DNA of 64,000 nt from an uncultured Lachnospiraceae bacterium (lineage in GTDB: Bacteria > Bacillota > Clostridia > Lachnospirales > Lachnospiraceae), in contig CAJTPM010000001.1 in NCBI GenBank assembly GCA_910578085.1, positions 168,621 through 232,620 of the forward strand. The letters are read 5' to 3'. Below the pieces are notes generated by a model. It was given only the letters and a program-made list of their open reading frames with translations. It made no database searches and was not told the DNA's origin. Numbering within the stretch: position 1 is the first letter of the stretch; each line of letters begins with the position of its first letter. Positions 26,608-35,763 of the stretch are shown here, piece after piece. The position numbers and the translations under genes are program-made.

Positions 26608-28125
26608 TCAGCCGAACATACCAGCGTTCTCTTTATATTGTTTTCTGTACTCTTTTGGTGTCACTCCATAAATACGGCGGAAAGTCTGCGTAAAATGTGA
26701 CGGATCATTATATCCGGTACATGCAGCAATATCGCTGATATCCATCTGACTGCATTCCAGAAAACTTTTTGCTTTATCCATGCGATAACTTATGAGATAT
26801 TTCATAAAAGTTTGCCCTGTATAGGATTTAAACATTCTGCTCAGGTAACTGCTGCTCACAAAATATTTTCTCCTGGCCAATTCTTCAAGAGAAATATCAT
26901 GGGCATAATTGCGTTCCAGATAATCTAACAGGTCTTCCATCATGGAGCGATCTTCACCCTCCGTATTCTTCTGGCACACCTCTTTTACCAACATGTCCAC
27001 ATATTGCCTGACATCCTTTAATTCATAAAATCTATACAGTTCCATTTTAAAATCAAACAATAGATATCCTGCAGATATCCCCTGATCCCGCTCTCCTTCT
27101 TTCAGGCATAATACTCTGTTCAACACGAAAAAAATCTGCATCAGAGCCATAAAAAAGCTATAGATGCTCACATCTTCTTTCTCTACTTCTGAAAATATCT
27201 CCTGTATCACAATATCTGCCTCTTCACTGTAACCTCTCTGTGCGGCATTGCTGAGTCTTGTCTCCTGCTCTCCGGTAATGATCTTTTGAAAGTTCTCTTT
27301 CGCATTGTAGAAAAAAATCTGCCCCGGTTTCAATATTCGCTCATTCATGCTGTAGACACACTCCCTGTATGCCTGCTCCAGTTCCTTTTCCCCACAGTGC
27401 CAGCCGCTGAAACTGATCCAGTTTTTATCTCCGGAACCATACGCCATATCCGCCACTGTACTTTTTCCGAAACACTTTGGCAATTCAAATATCTCCTCTG
27501 ATGGTGCGAGAAAAATACACGATTTCTCCTCCTTTAAAAAATATCCTCTCACATCCCTGAATTTTCCGTATTTGCCAAGCCATTCTTCCACCCATGCCTT
27601 ACTTTTGATCTTTTCTCTTCCATTTACCAGAACCATACAATAATACTTTTTCGCCTGTTCCCCCGTCCATCCAAACATCTCTCTGCAGAGTTTTGAGTTT
27701 TGAAGGATATAAGAAATATCCAGCAGTTCCCAAATCTCCCGCTTCTTTCTCTCTGAACGCTCCCGTATCACATTTTCAATACCCGACCGTAACTCTCTAT
27801 CATTGACCGGTTTTGTCAGGTATTCTTTCACACCATAGCGAATAGCTGTCCGTGCATACTCAAACTCTGCGTATCCCGTTTCAATCATGATCTCCGTATC
27901 CAGCTCATGTTCCCGCACATACTCTGCCAGCTTAAGCCCGTCCATCCCGGGCATCCTGATATCTGTGATGATCAGATCTGTCTGACAGGTTTTCAGCAGT
28001 TCCACCACATCCTGCCCGTTCTCACAGTCACCGCATATTTCAATGGGCAGTTCCATCTCCTCCAACATTTTGATCAGTGCCTTCCTTGCAAAATATTCGT
28101 CGTCTGCCACGATCACCCTCAACAT
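26608..28125 (-). CDS. AraC-type response regulator
   Basis: 505 residues. An N-terminal REC domain has the acidic pair D8/D9, phosphoacceptor D55 (IITDIRMPG), T83 and K105 (YLTKPVND). A long middle region (about 125-395) has no recognised fold. The C-terminal AraC/HTH_18 domain spans about 405-500, with SLEELARRKYFVSSSYLSRM and GYNDPSHFTQTFRRIYGVTP. This is the YesN layout used to control carbohydrate or stress genes. It starts directly after the kinase stop codon. Confidence 0.94.
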   Translation of the reverse strand: MLRVIVADDEYFARKALIKMLEEMELPIEICGDCENGQDVVELLKTCQTDLIITDIRMPGMDGLKLAEYVREHELDTEIMIETGYAEFEYARTAIRYGVKEYLTKPVNDRELRSGIENVIRERSERKKREIWELLDISYILQNSKLCREMFGWTGEQAKKYYCMVLVNGREKIKSKAWVEEWLGKYGKFRDVRGYFLKEEKSCIFLAPSEEIFELPKCFGKSTVADMAYGSGDKNWISFSGWHCGEKELEQAYRECVYSMNERILKPGQIFFYNAKENFQKIITGEQETRLSNAAQRGYSEEADIVIQEIFSEVEKEDVSIYSFFMALMQIFFVLNRVLCLKEGERDQGISAGYLLFDFKMELYRFYELKDVRQYVDMLVKEVCQKNTEGEDRSMMEDLLDYLERNYAHDISLEELARRKYFVSSSYLSRMFKSYTGQTFMKYLISYRMDKAKSFLECSQMDISDIAACTGYNDPSHFTQTFRRIYGVTPKEYRKQYKENAGMFG

Positions 28126-29919
28126 CTACTCCTCCTCTCCGGACACCGGAAGTATGATCCGTATCTTTGTCCCGCAGCCCTCTCTGCTTTCCAGTATAAT
28201 GCCATATGGCGGACCATAATAGTTCCTGATACGCATCTGGACATTTCGAATACCTATCCCGTCCCCAACCTCTTCCCGATTCTCCGCTTCTTTCTCCCGC
28301 AACATATCCTGAAGACTTTCCAGTTTTTCCGGTGGGATCCCCACGCCGTCATCCTCTATCACTATCTCAGCCTCTTCCTCATCGATCCGTTTTGCGCGTA
28401 TGAGGATCTTACCCTTCCTACGTTTCCCCGCGATTCCATGATTGATCGCATTCTCCACCAGCGGCTGCATCAGAAACTTCAGGATACGGCAATCTCTCAA
28501 CGTCTCCTCAATCTCATAGGACACCTCAAATTTTTCCGGAAAACGTATCCGCTGTATCCGAATATAGTTCTGCAGATTGTCCAACTCCTCCTGTAACGAT
28601 GCTACCTGTCCTCCCTTTACATTATAGAAAAATATACCGGACAGACTTTCCGAAATGTCCGGTATATAGGGAATTTCATGCAGTCTCGCAATCGAACTCA
28701 TGATATTTAACGTATTATAGAGAAAGTGTGGATTAATCTGGTATTGCAGCATCTGGAGCTCTGTCTTTTTTTTAATCAGCTCATTTTCATATTCTCTGAT
28801 AATATTCTCATGTATTCGCCCAATCATCGCATTGTATCCCAGCGCGATCTCCCGCACCTCCTTCGGGTATTCTTCCCGGCACTCCAAATACTTAAACTCT
28901 TTTCTCTCCTTTGTCGCCGCCTGGCTCATAACATGGGACATCGCCTTGATCGGGGCGCTTATCTGCCTTATCACCAGTGTTCCCACACATATCTGCCCAC
29001 ACAGCAACAAAATAATCCAAAATGCAAGCAGGTATATTCTGCGCATTTCGCCTGAAATAAAAGAGCTGCGCCTGACACACTGAACAAGCCACCAATCTAA
29101 TGATTCCAGATACTTCACATACACCGCATACGTCTCTCCCCCTATCTCCAGCCTTCCTGTTCCCCCTCCGTTCTCTGCGAACTCTCTGATCTTCTCCTGC
29201 TCTTTTGCTCCGATCTCAGTGCCAAGCTCCTGATCGGACGCATAGATCACTCCCTTCCCGTTCAGGATATATTTTGACCAGCCCTCCTGATATTCCAGTG
29301 CATCAAAACGTTCCCGCATCGCCCCAAAATTCATATCCACATATACCGTTCCCAGACTTTCTCCCCGCGTGAGTTCATATAGCGGATATTGGAATGTCAA
29401 AAGCGAATAGGGGACAAGGTTGATCGTTCCCTCATAAACATCCGTAACGGACATCCCGCTTATGTTGTTCCTGTTTTCGTAAAGAAGATGTTCTTTTGCA
29501 AGCGCTACGCTAGTCTCGGAATCCTCCACATAGTTTCCGTAAATGTCTCCTGACGATGTCACTACCGTAATACGCAACACATCGGAATTAGTCGTACACA
29601 AAACATCCAGGAGCCTGCCCATATATTGTTCGTCTGCAATTTTGATATCCCGCCCACGGTCTTCACTCCCCATTACAATCCGCTTTACTTCATCATCCGC
29701 CAGATGGAGAAAGCGCATTTTATCAATAGCCGCCATCATAAAATCCAGTTCTGCCGCCCACTGTTCATCCTGTCTTTCTATATCTCTTTGACTGTTTTGC
29801 TCTGTCTCCCGGATATTTAATATCAGGCAGCCCAGGATAATGATGACGGACACAAACAGGCATCCAAGGAAGCTGACCGTAAGCTGCATTTGAAACGACA
29901 TTTTTCCCAGCTTTTTCAT
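28126..29919 (-). CDS. YesM-type sensor histidine kinase
   Basis: 597 residues. Transmembrane helices near 13-36 and 293-318 enclose an extracytoplasmic sensor region of about 255 residues, probably a double Cache fold. A HAMP-like linker and coiled coil lead to the His_kinase domain with phosphoacceptor His398 in QINPHFLYNTLN. The ATPase part has PLVENAINHGI and DDGVGIPPE. It overlaps the upstream binding-protein gene by ATGA and is followed without gap by the regulator, so the three are one translational unit. Confidence 0.94.
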   Translation of the reverse strand: MKKLGKMSFQMQLTVSFLGCLFVSVIIILGCLILNIRETEQNSQRDIERQDEQWAAELDFMMAAIDKMRFLHLADDEVKRIVMGSEDRGRDIKIADEQYMGRLLDVLCTTNSDVLRITVVTSSGDIYGNYVEDSETSVALAKEHLLYENRNNISGMSVTDVYEGTINLVPYSLLTFQYPLYELTRGESLGTVYVDMNFGAMRERFDALEYQEGWSKYILNGKGVIYASDQELGTEIGAKEQEKIREFAENGGGTGRLEIGGETYAVYVKYLESLDWWLVQCVRRSSFISGEMRRIYLLAFWIILLLCGQICVGTLVIRQISAPIKAMSHVMSQAATKERKEFKYLECREEYPKEVREIALGYNAMIGRIHENIIREYENELIKKKTELQMLQYQINPHFLYNTLNIMSSIARLHEIPYIPDISESLSGIFFYNVKGGQVASLQEELDNLQNYIRIQRIRFPEKFEVSYEIEETLRDCRILKFLMQPLVENAINHGIAGKRRKGKILIRAKRIDEEEAEIVIEDDGVGIPPEKLESLQDMLREKEAENREEVGDGIGIRNVQMRIRNYYGPPYGIILESREGCGTKIRIILPVSGEEE

Positions 29920-31223
29920 GCCGGCCCCTCCCATCCCACATCATCCAGTATCTCCTCCTTCCTCATGTTCACCGCCCCGTCCAGCTCTTCCAGAAATTCT
30001 CTGATTCCGTATGTTTCATCCTGTCCCAGGATAAGTTTTAACAGTCCCTGATCCCTTACATCGTTAACCCGCTCTGGGACAGTAATCGTTTCCAGTACAA
30101 ATTCATTTTTTTCGAGCTTGTCCACAAATCTCTTTGCAAAAGACAGGTCAGCGTTTCCACCCCTGATGCAGGAATATCCTCCTGAACTCTCCGTATAGTA
30201 ATTCATGACATCTTCCGATAACAGATACTCCACAAATTTTGCCGCCTCCTCTGGATATTCGCACGATGCAGACAACGCAATACTTGAATCTAACTTAACA
30301 TATATATCCGGCTCTTCCCCTTCATCTGCCGGAAAAGGTATGAACATCATATTGATGTCCGGGTTTTGCTTCTTTATCGCAGAGTACGCCCAGTTCCCCT
30401 GAAGGAACATATAAGCCTCTCCCTGCGCAAATATGCTGATGGCTTCGTCATAACCCGTCTCCCAGGATCTTTCCTGTCCGAACCTGCGCAGTTCCAGAAA
30501 TTTTTCAAGAGAGTCCACCATACCTTGATTTTCCTGTAGCGGTATCAGACCTTCTGCTGCCATACAGTATGCATCCCTCCTGCTTCCCCATTCAACCGTA
30601 TATACGGCATCCCACCCCTGGTGCAGTGTCCATACATCTTTATCCGGAAATATGATTGCCTGTTCCCCGTCTGCCCTGATCTCTTCCAACAGGTTCAGCA
30701 GCTCCCCGTAACTCTCCGGTATCGCACTGCCTCTGCCCTCCAGCAAGTCACAGTTCAGAAACAGACCCCGGAAATTCACGGAAAGCGGCAGGATATAAAC
30801 TTCATCTCCCATCATCAGATATTCCACATAGCCTTCCCCTACCCTGTCCAAAAATCCCGTTTCATCCAAAGGCATAAGATATCCGCCCTCTGCATACTGT
30901 CTGATGCTCTCATCGGAAGAACCAATCATCTCAACAATATCGGGAAACTCTCCATTGAGCGCATGCATCTCCAGCTCCACATCCGGATTCGGCACAATAA
31001 TGGTCTTTACCACAATCTCATCCTGTGATTGATTAAATCTTTCTATGATCGTTTCAAATATATGCGTGGTCTCTCTCTTTCGCAAAAAAAATGACAGCTC
31101 AACAGGCTCTTTACCATATATTTTCTTACTGCTTTCTCCTGTGGAAGTCCCGGCTATTGTCCCTCCGATGGCAAGCACTGCTCCCACAAGCACAGCAAAC
31201 CATTTCCATCTCTTTTTTTTCAT
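29916..31223 (-). CDS. Family 1 extracellular solute-binding protein
   Basis: 435 residues. A basic start and hydrophobic segment (MKKKRWKWFAVLVGAVLAIG) form a signal peptide or membrane anchor; no lipobox Cys follows it, unlike most Gram-positive binding proteins. The SBP_bac_1 body shows FPDIVEMIG, YILPLSVNFRGLFLN and the aromatic FLQGNWAYSAI region used for sugar stacking. No permease genes are adjacent. Its ATGA overlap with the histidine kinase suggests it detects a ligand, probably a sugar, and passes the signal to that kinase rather than serving uptake. Confidence 0.85.
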   Translation of the reverse strand: MKKKRWKWFAVLVGAVLAIGGTIAGTSTGESSKKIYGKEPVELSFFLRKRETTHIFETIIERFNQSQDEIVVKTIIVPNPDVELEMHALNGEFPDIVEMIGSSDESIRQYAEGGYLMPLDETGFLDRVGEGYVEYLMMGDEVYILPLSVNFRGLFLNCDLLEGRGSAIPESYGELLNLLEEIRADGEQAIIFPDKDVWTLHQGWDAVYTVEWGSRRDAYCMAAEGLIPLQENQGMVDSLEKFLELRRFGQERSWETGYDEAISIFAQGEAYMFLQGNWAYSAIKKQNPDINMMFIPFPADEGEEPDIYVKLDSSIALSASCEYPEEAAKFVEYLLSEDVMNYYTESSGGYSCIRGGNADLSFAKRFVDKLEKNEFVLETITVPERVNDVRDQGLLKLILGQDETYGIREFLEELDGAVNMRKEEILDDVGWEGPA

Positions 31224-31309
31224 TGCTTAATGCCCCCTGCATTTATTATAAAGCCCCATCTTTTATTATTCAAACGCCTTTTCCTTCCATACACAAAGAA
31301 GCATCCCCC

Positions 31310-31344
31310 GGAAAGAGCCACATCAAAACAAATGTGCTCCTTCC
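31310..31344 (-). terminator. Weak terminator-like hairpin after the esterase gene
   Basis: Imperfect stem of 12-13 bp (GGAAGGAGCACAT against its complement with one bulge and a mismatch), 8-nt loop, and a short T-containing tail. Confidence 0.35.
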
Positions 31345-31386
31345 GCGAAATGCTTTTGCACTTTTATGTACCGAACCTTTCGTCCC

Positions 31387-33120
31387 TTACTTCATCAGAT
31401 CCTGTAATTCCTTATCAAAAGCAACCCTCTCACCACTCTGCGTATCAAAGACCATGGTCGCTTCCTTTTCTGCCGTGTAAGTGCTCCACTGCGGCACATT
31501 CTCACCGTTGGGATCACCGTTTCTCGCAAAATTAACCCATGCACTGCACATTTCATCCTGCAGTCTGTACGCTTCTGCCGTATTTCCGTAGGAAGCTCCT
31601 ACACCAGTCAGATCAAGATTATGGAAGATAAACGGTATCTCCCCGCAATGCCACATGCTTACACCGCCATCCACCGGCGATTCATAGGAGAGCAGGAAAA
31701 TATAATTATTCTCAGCTCCCGATTCGTTTCTCTTTTCCACAACCTCAAATGCCGCACGCCGCCTGCTGTCATCCACATAATATGCGTTTGCATCCTTTTT
31801 CTCCGGCCATGCCCTGCGGAAAGCTTCCAGAACCGCCTCTGCATTTTCACCAAATTTCTCTGTCAGCTTTTCACTGACTTCTTCATCCGTCCAATCGTTC
31901 TTATTCACTGCATTCGGATCCACTTCTGCAAAAGAATTCGTCTCCCCAAACACGCTTCCGATCATCAGCGGCACATCTTTCGTCCACTCCTGCAGTCCGC
32001 CATCCAGAGGGGCTGCCGGCAGGTAATCTCCATCAATGACCGGCATCCAGCTCCCCCCTGTACCCAGCTCTTCATTCACTCTCTTTTGTGCCTGGGAAGC
32101 TGCTTCGTCCAATGTATCATATGGAACCTCCTTCAGTTTTGCCACCTGCGCTTCTGTCAATCCCAGATTCTCCAACGTGTAAGCAGCCACAAGCTGCGCT
32201 GCCTCCTGGGACTGATAGGAAGTATTGGTACTCTGAACAACTGCTCTGTCGAAGAGTCCTTCCGCCTCCGGCGTCATCATCATACTGAGTACTTTACGCC
32301 CGCCGCCTGACTGTCCGAAAATTGTCACATTTTCCGGATCTCCTCCAAAGTTTGCAATATTTTCCTGCACCCATTTCAAAGAAGCCACCAGATCTGCCGT
32401 ACCTGCATTTCCCGAGTATTTATATTCTTCCCCATATTCGGAAAGATCAAGATAGCCCAGAACATTCAGTCGATGGTTGACAGTCACCACTACAACATCG
32501 CCATATTCACTCAAATTTTTTCCATCGTAAGCCACACCCTCAATAGCCGATCCGTTTGTAAAACCGCCTCCATGGAACCACACCATGACAGGCTTTTTTG
32601 CCCCCGGATCCAGACTCTGTGTCCAGATATTCAGATTCTGACAGTTCTCATTCTGTGCCCAGTAACGATGCGGTATCAGATAATCTCCGCCATCCGGGCT
32701 TGTCATTTTGGTGATCGGAGCTGTCGGACCATAGACCACGCAATTTAACACATCATCCCAGGCATCCGGCGCTTCGGGCATTTGGAACCGCTCTGCTTTT
32801 GCATAAGGTACCCCACGGAATGTGTAAGTACCCTCGTCAATAAACCCACGAACCTTTCCATATGCCGTATCCGCCACACCCTCTGTTTTGCTGAGTATTA
32901 CGCTTCCGGGCATTTCCGTTTCAGGCTCTGTCTGCTCCTCTGAAAAAGCATCTGCCTTCTGTTCTTCCTCCAAAGGTGTCTCCTCCTCTTTTTCGGTTTC
33001 CTGCTCCTGACTCTGCTCCGGCTGACCATCGCCCTCAGTCCCTCCGGAATTCCCACAGCCCGCTGTCAATGACATCGTCAGCACTGCACACATAAGTACT
33101 GTAAACAGTTTTTTTCTCAT
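31387..33120 (-). CDS. Type B carboxylesterase lipoprotein
   Basis: 577 residues. A lipoprotein signal ends in LTAGC (Cys22). A Glu/Gln/Pro-rich linker runs to about residue 72. The alpha/beta-hydrolase domain shows the oxyanion hole HGGGF (183-187), the nucleophile elbow GQSGGG with Ser271 and SMWHCGEIPFIF near the C-terminus holding the catalytic His. Most relatives have GESAGG at the elbow; Gln and Gly here are variants. It would hydrolyse carboxylic esters at the cell surface; the substrate is unknown. GGGAGG precedes the ATG. It follows the binding-protein/kinase/regulator set in reverse order, transcribed towards it. Confidence 0.9.
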   Translation of the reverse strand: MRKKLFTVLMCAVLTMSLTAGCGNSGGTEGDGQPEQSQEQETEKEEETPLEEEQKADAFSEEQTEPETEMPGSVILSKTEGVADTAYGKVRGFIDEGTYTFRGVPYAKAERFQMPEAPDAWDDVLNCVVYGPTAPITKMTSPDGGDYLIPHRYWAQNENCQNLNIWTQSLDPGAKKPVMVWFHGGGFTNGSAIEGVAYDGKNLSEYGDVVVVTVNHRLNVLGYLDLSEYGEEYKYSGNAGTADLVASLKWVQENIANFGGDPENVTIFGQSGGGRKVLSMMMTPEAEGLFDRAVVQSTNTSYQSQEAAQLVAAYTLENLGLTEAQVAKLKEVPYDTLDEAASQAQKRVNEELGTGGSWMPVIDGDYLPAAPLDGGLQEWTKDVPLMIGSVFGETNSFAEVDPNAVNKNDWTDEEVSEKLTEKFGENAEAVLEAFRRAWPEKKDANAYYVDDSRRRAAFEVVEKRNESGAENNYIFLLSYESPVDGGVSMWHCGEIPFIFHNLDLTGVGASYGNTAEAYRLQDEMCSAWVNFARNGDPNGENVPQWSTYTAEKEATMVFDTQSGERVAFDKELQDLMK

Positions 33121-33514
33121 TTTACTTCCTCCCTTCTTTTATTATTTTATCATTGTAAGAGAAAAATCATAAGAAAACTATAATATTTCAGGCTGTAAAA
33201 CTATCATTTTTTTGATTTTTTACATACAGTCTGAAAATTTGCATCGCTTATTCGATAAATCATTTGTTACAGTACAGATTGCCAGTATGTTTCTTTACTG
33301 ATATAATATCAACATATATTCTATCATTTCTGCCAGTAAACATGATACGCTTCGCGATACATGCCTGTTTCACCTGACGCTGCTATCGTATCTGATCGGT
33401 ATGATACCGCGCCTAATGAAGCAGGTGTATGCCATGAATAACTGAACAAAATGGTTTGATAGAAAGCCATGTCCAGGTCAATATACATAAATATACACAG
33501 GAAAGGAGCCCTCT
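33121..33514. other. Divergent gap between esterase and methyltransferase genes
   Basis: 394 bp, AT-rich near the esterase. The centre and right hold a degenerate copy of the repeat seen at 11426 (see 33300-33435). No gene is supported. Confidence 0.5.
33300..33435. repeat. Degenerate relative of the 11426 repeat
   Basis: 33300-33325 reads GATATAATATC, AACA, TATATTCTATC, a worn version of the perfect palindrome at 11426. 33404-33435 shares TACCGCGCC, then AAGCAGGTGT, with 11447-11470. The two blocks are further apart here. Confidence 0.5.
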
Positions 33515-34381
33515 ATGTGGATCGCCAAAAACTGGAAAGATTATGAAGTCATCGATACCTCTGCAGGAGAAAAACTGGAGCGCTGGGGGAAATATCTGTT
33601 AGTCCGTCCGGATCCCCAGGTGATCTGGAATACACCGAAAAACCATCACGGCTGGAAAAAGAAAAACGGCCACTACCACAGAAGTTCAAAAGGAGGCGGC
33701 GAATGGGAATTTTTCGGACTGCCGGAAGAATGGACGATCCGCTATAAAAGCCTGACGTTCCATTTAAAACCCTTCAGTTTTAAACACACGGGACTTTTCC
33801 CGGAACAGGCTGTCAACTGGGACTGGTTTTCCGAACTGATCCGAAATGCACATCGCCCCATCAGGGTGTTAAATCTTTTTGCCTACACCGGAGGCGCCAC
33901 GATCGCAGCCGCAAAAGCCGGGGCAAGCGTCACCCATGTGGACGCCTCCAAAGGCATGGTAAACTGGGCAAAAGAAAACGCTGCCTCCTCCGGCCTCGCC
34001 AATGCGCCGATTCGATGGCTGGTAGATGACTGTGTAAAATTTGTGGAACGGGAGATCCGCCGCGGCAATCATTATGACGCCGTCATCATGGATCCTCCCT
34101 CCTACGGCAGAGGGCCTGGCGGCGAGATCTGGAAAATAGAAGAGAGCATCTTCCCGTTTCTGACACGCATGTCGGAAATCCTGTCGGATGCTCCCCTGTT
34201 TGTTCTGCTCAACTCCTATACCACAGGCTTACAGCCCGCTGTACTTTCTTATATGATGAATACGGTTTTTGCTTCCCGGTTCGGCGGTCTTGTGGAGGCC
34301 GCAGAGATAGGCCTTCCCGTGACGGAAAGCTCCCTCGTCCTGCCCTGTGGAGCCTCCGGGCGCTGCACATTTCACGGATAA
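33515..34381 (+). CDS. Class I SAM-dependent methyltransferase, RlmI/RlmK-like
   Basis: 288 residues. The SAM-binding motif I is NLFAYTGGATIAAA, followed by THVDASKGMV (motif II) and catalytic MDPPSYGRG (motif IV). This is the pattern of the YccW/RlmI group that methylates 23S rRNA cytosine or guanine. It lacks the PUA domain of RlmI, so an exact rRNA position cannot be assigned. AAAGGAG precedes the ATG. It is monocistronic. Confidence 0.88.
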   Translation: MWIAKNWKDYEVIDTSAGEKLERWGKYLLVRPDPQVIWNTPKNHHGWKKKNGHYHRSSKGGGEWEFFGLPEEWTIRYKSLTFHLKPFSFKHTGLFPEQAVNWDWFSELIRNAHRPIRVLNLFAYTGGATIAAAKAGASVTHVDASKGMVNWAKENAASSGLANAPIRWLVDDCVKFVEREIRRGNHYDAVIMDPPSYGRGPGGEIWKIEESIFPFLTRMSEILSDAPLFVLLNSYTTGLQPAVLSYMMNTVFASRFGGLVEAAEIGLPVTESSLVLPCGASGRCTFHG

Positions 34382-34398
34382 GCCGGTTTTTAAATTAT

Positions 34399-34415
34399 GG
34401 CAGGTCTGACCTGCC
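34399..34415. terminator. Hairpin between convergent genes
   Basis: Perfect 7-bp stem GGCAGGT with a 3-nt loop; T-rich sequence follows on the plus strand after a few bases (GCATTTTC), and ATAATTT on the minus. Confidence 0.55.
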
Positions 34416-34451
34416 GCCATGCATTTTCTGGCCCGCGTTTTTATCTGTCTG

Positions 34452-35042
34452 TCAGAAACTGTCAATAGCAGAGGCAAGCGATGCACCCCACACGATAAAT
34501 AAGAGCGCGTACAATGCCAGCTTGATCAGACAAATGATCAGATAGGCCTTGCAGAAATTCGATTTGCTCTTTTTCTCTGAACCGCCAAAAGCCCATACCA
34601 GCATCAGGATGATACCGATGCACGGTACAAACATGGCAAGTGCCAGAAGACCGGTCCACTCTCCTACACCCACCGGTTCCTCCATCTCTGTGGGTGTAAA
34701 ACCTGATCCCTGATAGGAAGGCTGATTGTAGTTCGCAAAGGGCTGCCCATAGCCGTTTGCATAGTTATTATTCTGGGGCTGTCCGTAGCCAGCGCCCGGA
34801 TTCGGCTGTCCGCTGTAGCCCGCTGCCATATTCTGTGTCTGATTATAACCGCCTGGCTGTCCGCCATATTGATCTGCTGCACTTCGGGATTCATTATAAC
34901 CGCCCGTTCCATTCGGCGAAGGCTGATTGTGTGCGTTCTGGTCATATGCATTCTGCGGCTGTGTCTGATCCTGATAAGGATTTCCGCTGAACTGACCGCT
35001 CACTGACACATCTGGTTTCTGTTCATTATTCCAACTATCCAT
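34452..35042 (-). CDS. Small membrane protein with Gln/Asn/Gly/Tyr-rich N-terminus
   Basis: 196 residues. Residues 1-115 are low-complexity, rich in Gln, Asn, Gly, Pro and Tyr, with loose repeats such as GYGQPQNN and GYGQPFANYNQP. Two hydrophobic segments follow (about 129-149 and 163-190), separated by a basic loop. This composition, a disordered head with a DUF4190-like two-helix tail, is common in Firmicutes; function unknown. AAAGGAG precedes the ATG. Confidence 0.8.
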   Translation of the reverse strand: MDSWNNEQKPDVSVSGQFSGNPYQDQTQPQNAYDQNAHNQPSPNGTGGYNESRSAADQYGGQPGGYNQTQNMAAGYSGQPNPGAGYGQPQNNNYANGYGQPFANYNQPSYQGSGFTPTEMEEPVGVGEWTGLLALAMFVPCIGIILMLVWAFGGSEKKSKSNFCKAYLIICLIKLALYALLFIVWGASLASAIDSF

Positions 35043-35192
35043 TTTCTGTCTCCTTTGTTTTCAATGGGATCGTTTACAGTATAGCGTATTTTATGTATAT
35101 TCGTCAATCAATTCCTTTGCAAATCTCTGCACCCGGACAACACCGTCATGGGACTCTTCCTGTCCCCCGGCCGCCCTATGGCTTTACTGGTG

Positions 35193-35693
35193 TCACCGGC
35201 CCATCAGATACCTCACAACCTTTTCGTATCCTGGCAGCAGCTTCGCGAACAGATTGTCCCGCGTATAAACATAAGGCGGTCTGTCCGGGAAATACAGATT
35301 CATGCGAATGAGATATGCCATCACCATGAACAGCACGATCCCGCAGGCCGCCCATCCGAAAATCTTCGACCGCCTCCCTCTCACATACCGCTCAAAAGCA
35401 AACAATAACGCCCATATCACCCAGAAAACTGCCGCCGGATTTAAGGCCCAGGATCTTGCAAACTGCCCTTTAAGCAGATAGAGCACCGCCCTCGTTATAC
35501 CGCAGCCGGGACAGGGGAATCCTGTAATCAGCACAGAAGGGCAAAAAGCGTCACACACTGCGTGGACAAGAAAATATAACGCCACCGCCGCCAAAAGTCC
35601 GGGACCATATTGTTTCATATCCCTCTTTAACCGCTCAACAATAACGGCCTGCCTGCCGTGTTCTTTTCTCCTGGTTTTCTCTTCCATTCCCAT
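35193..35693 (-). CDS. DUF2752 family membrane protein
   Basis: 166 residues. The signature FPCPGCGITRAVLYLLKGQF of DUF2752 is present, with two cysteines that could bind metal. Hydrophobic segments near 32-50, 84-102 and 114-130. The family's role is unknown. The first two ATGs (35693 and 35687) are both possible. It lies between the low-complexity membrane protein and the CDF transporter on the same strand. Confidence 0.85.
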   Translation of the reverse strand: MGMEEKTRRKEHGRQAVIVERLKRDMKQYGPGLLAAVALYFLVHAVCDAFCPSVLITGFPCPGCGITRAVLYLLKGQFARSWALNPAAVFWVIWALLFAFERYVRGRRSKIFGWAACGIVLFMVMAYLIRMNLYFPDRPPYVYTRDNLFAKLLPGYEKVVRYLMGR

Positions 35694-35763
35694 TTTCCAT
35701 TCCCGGCCGACCTGATATCCGCCATGATCTTCATACAGGAAGCTGTCCTACTAAAATCCCCTG

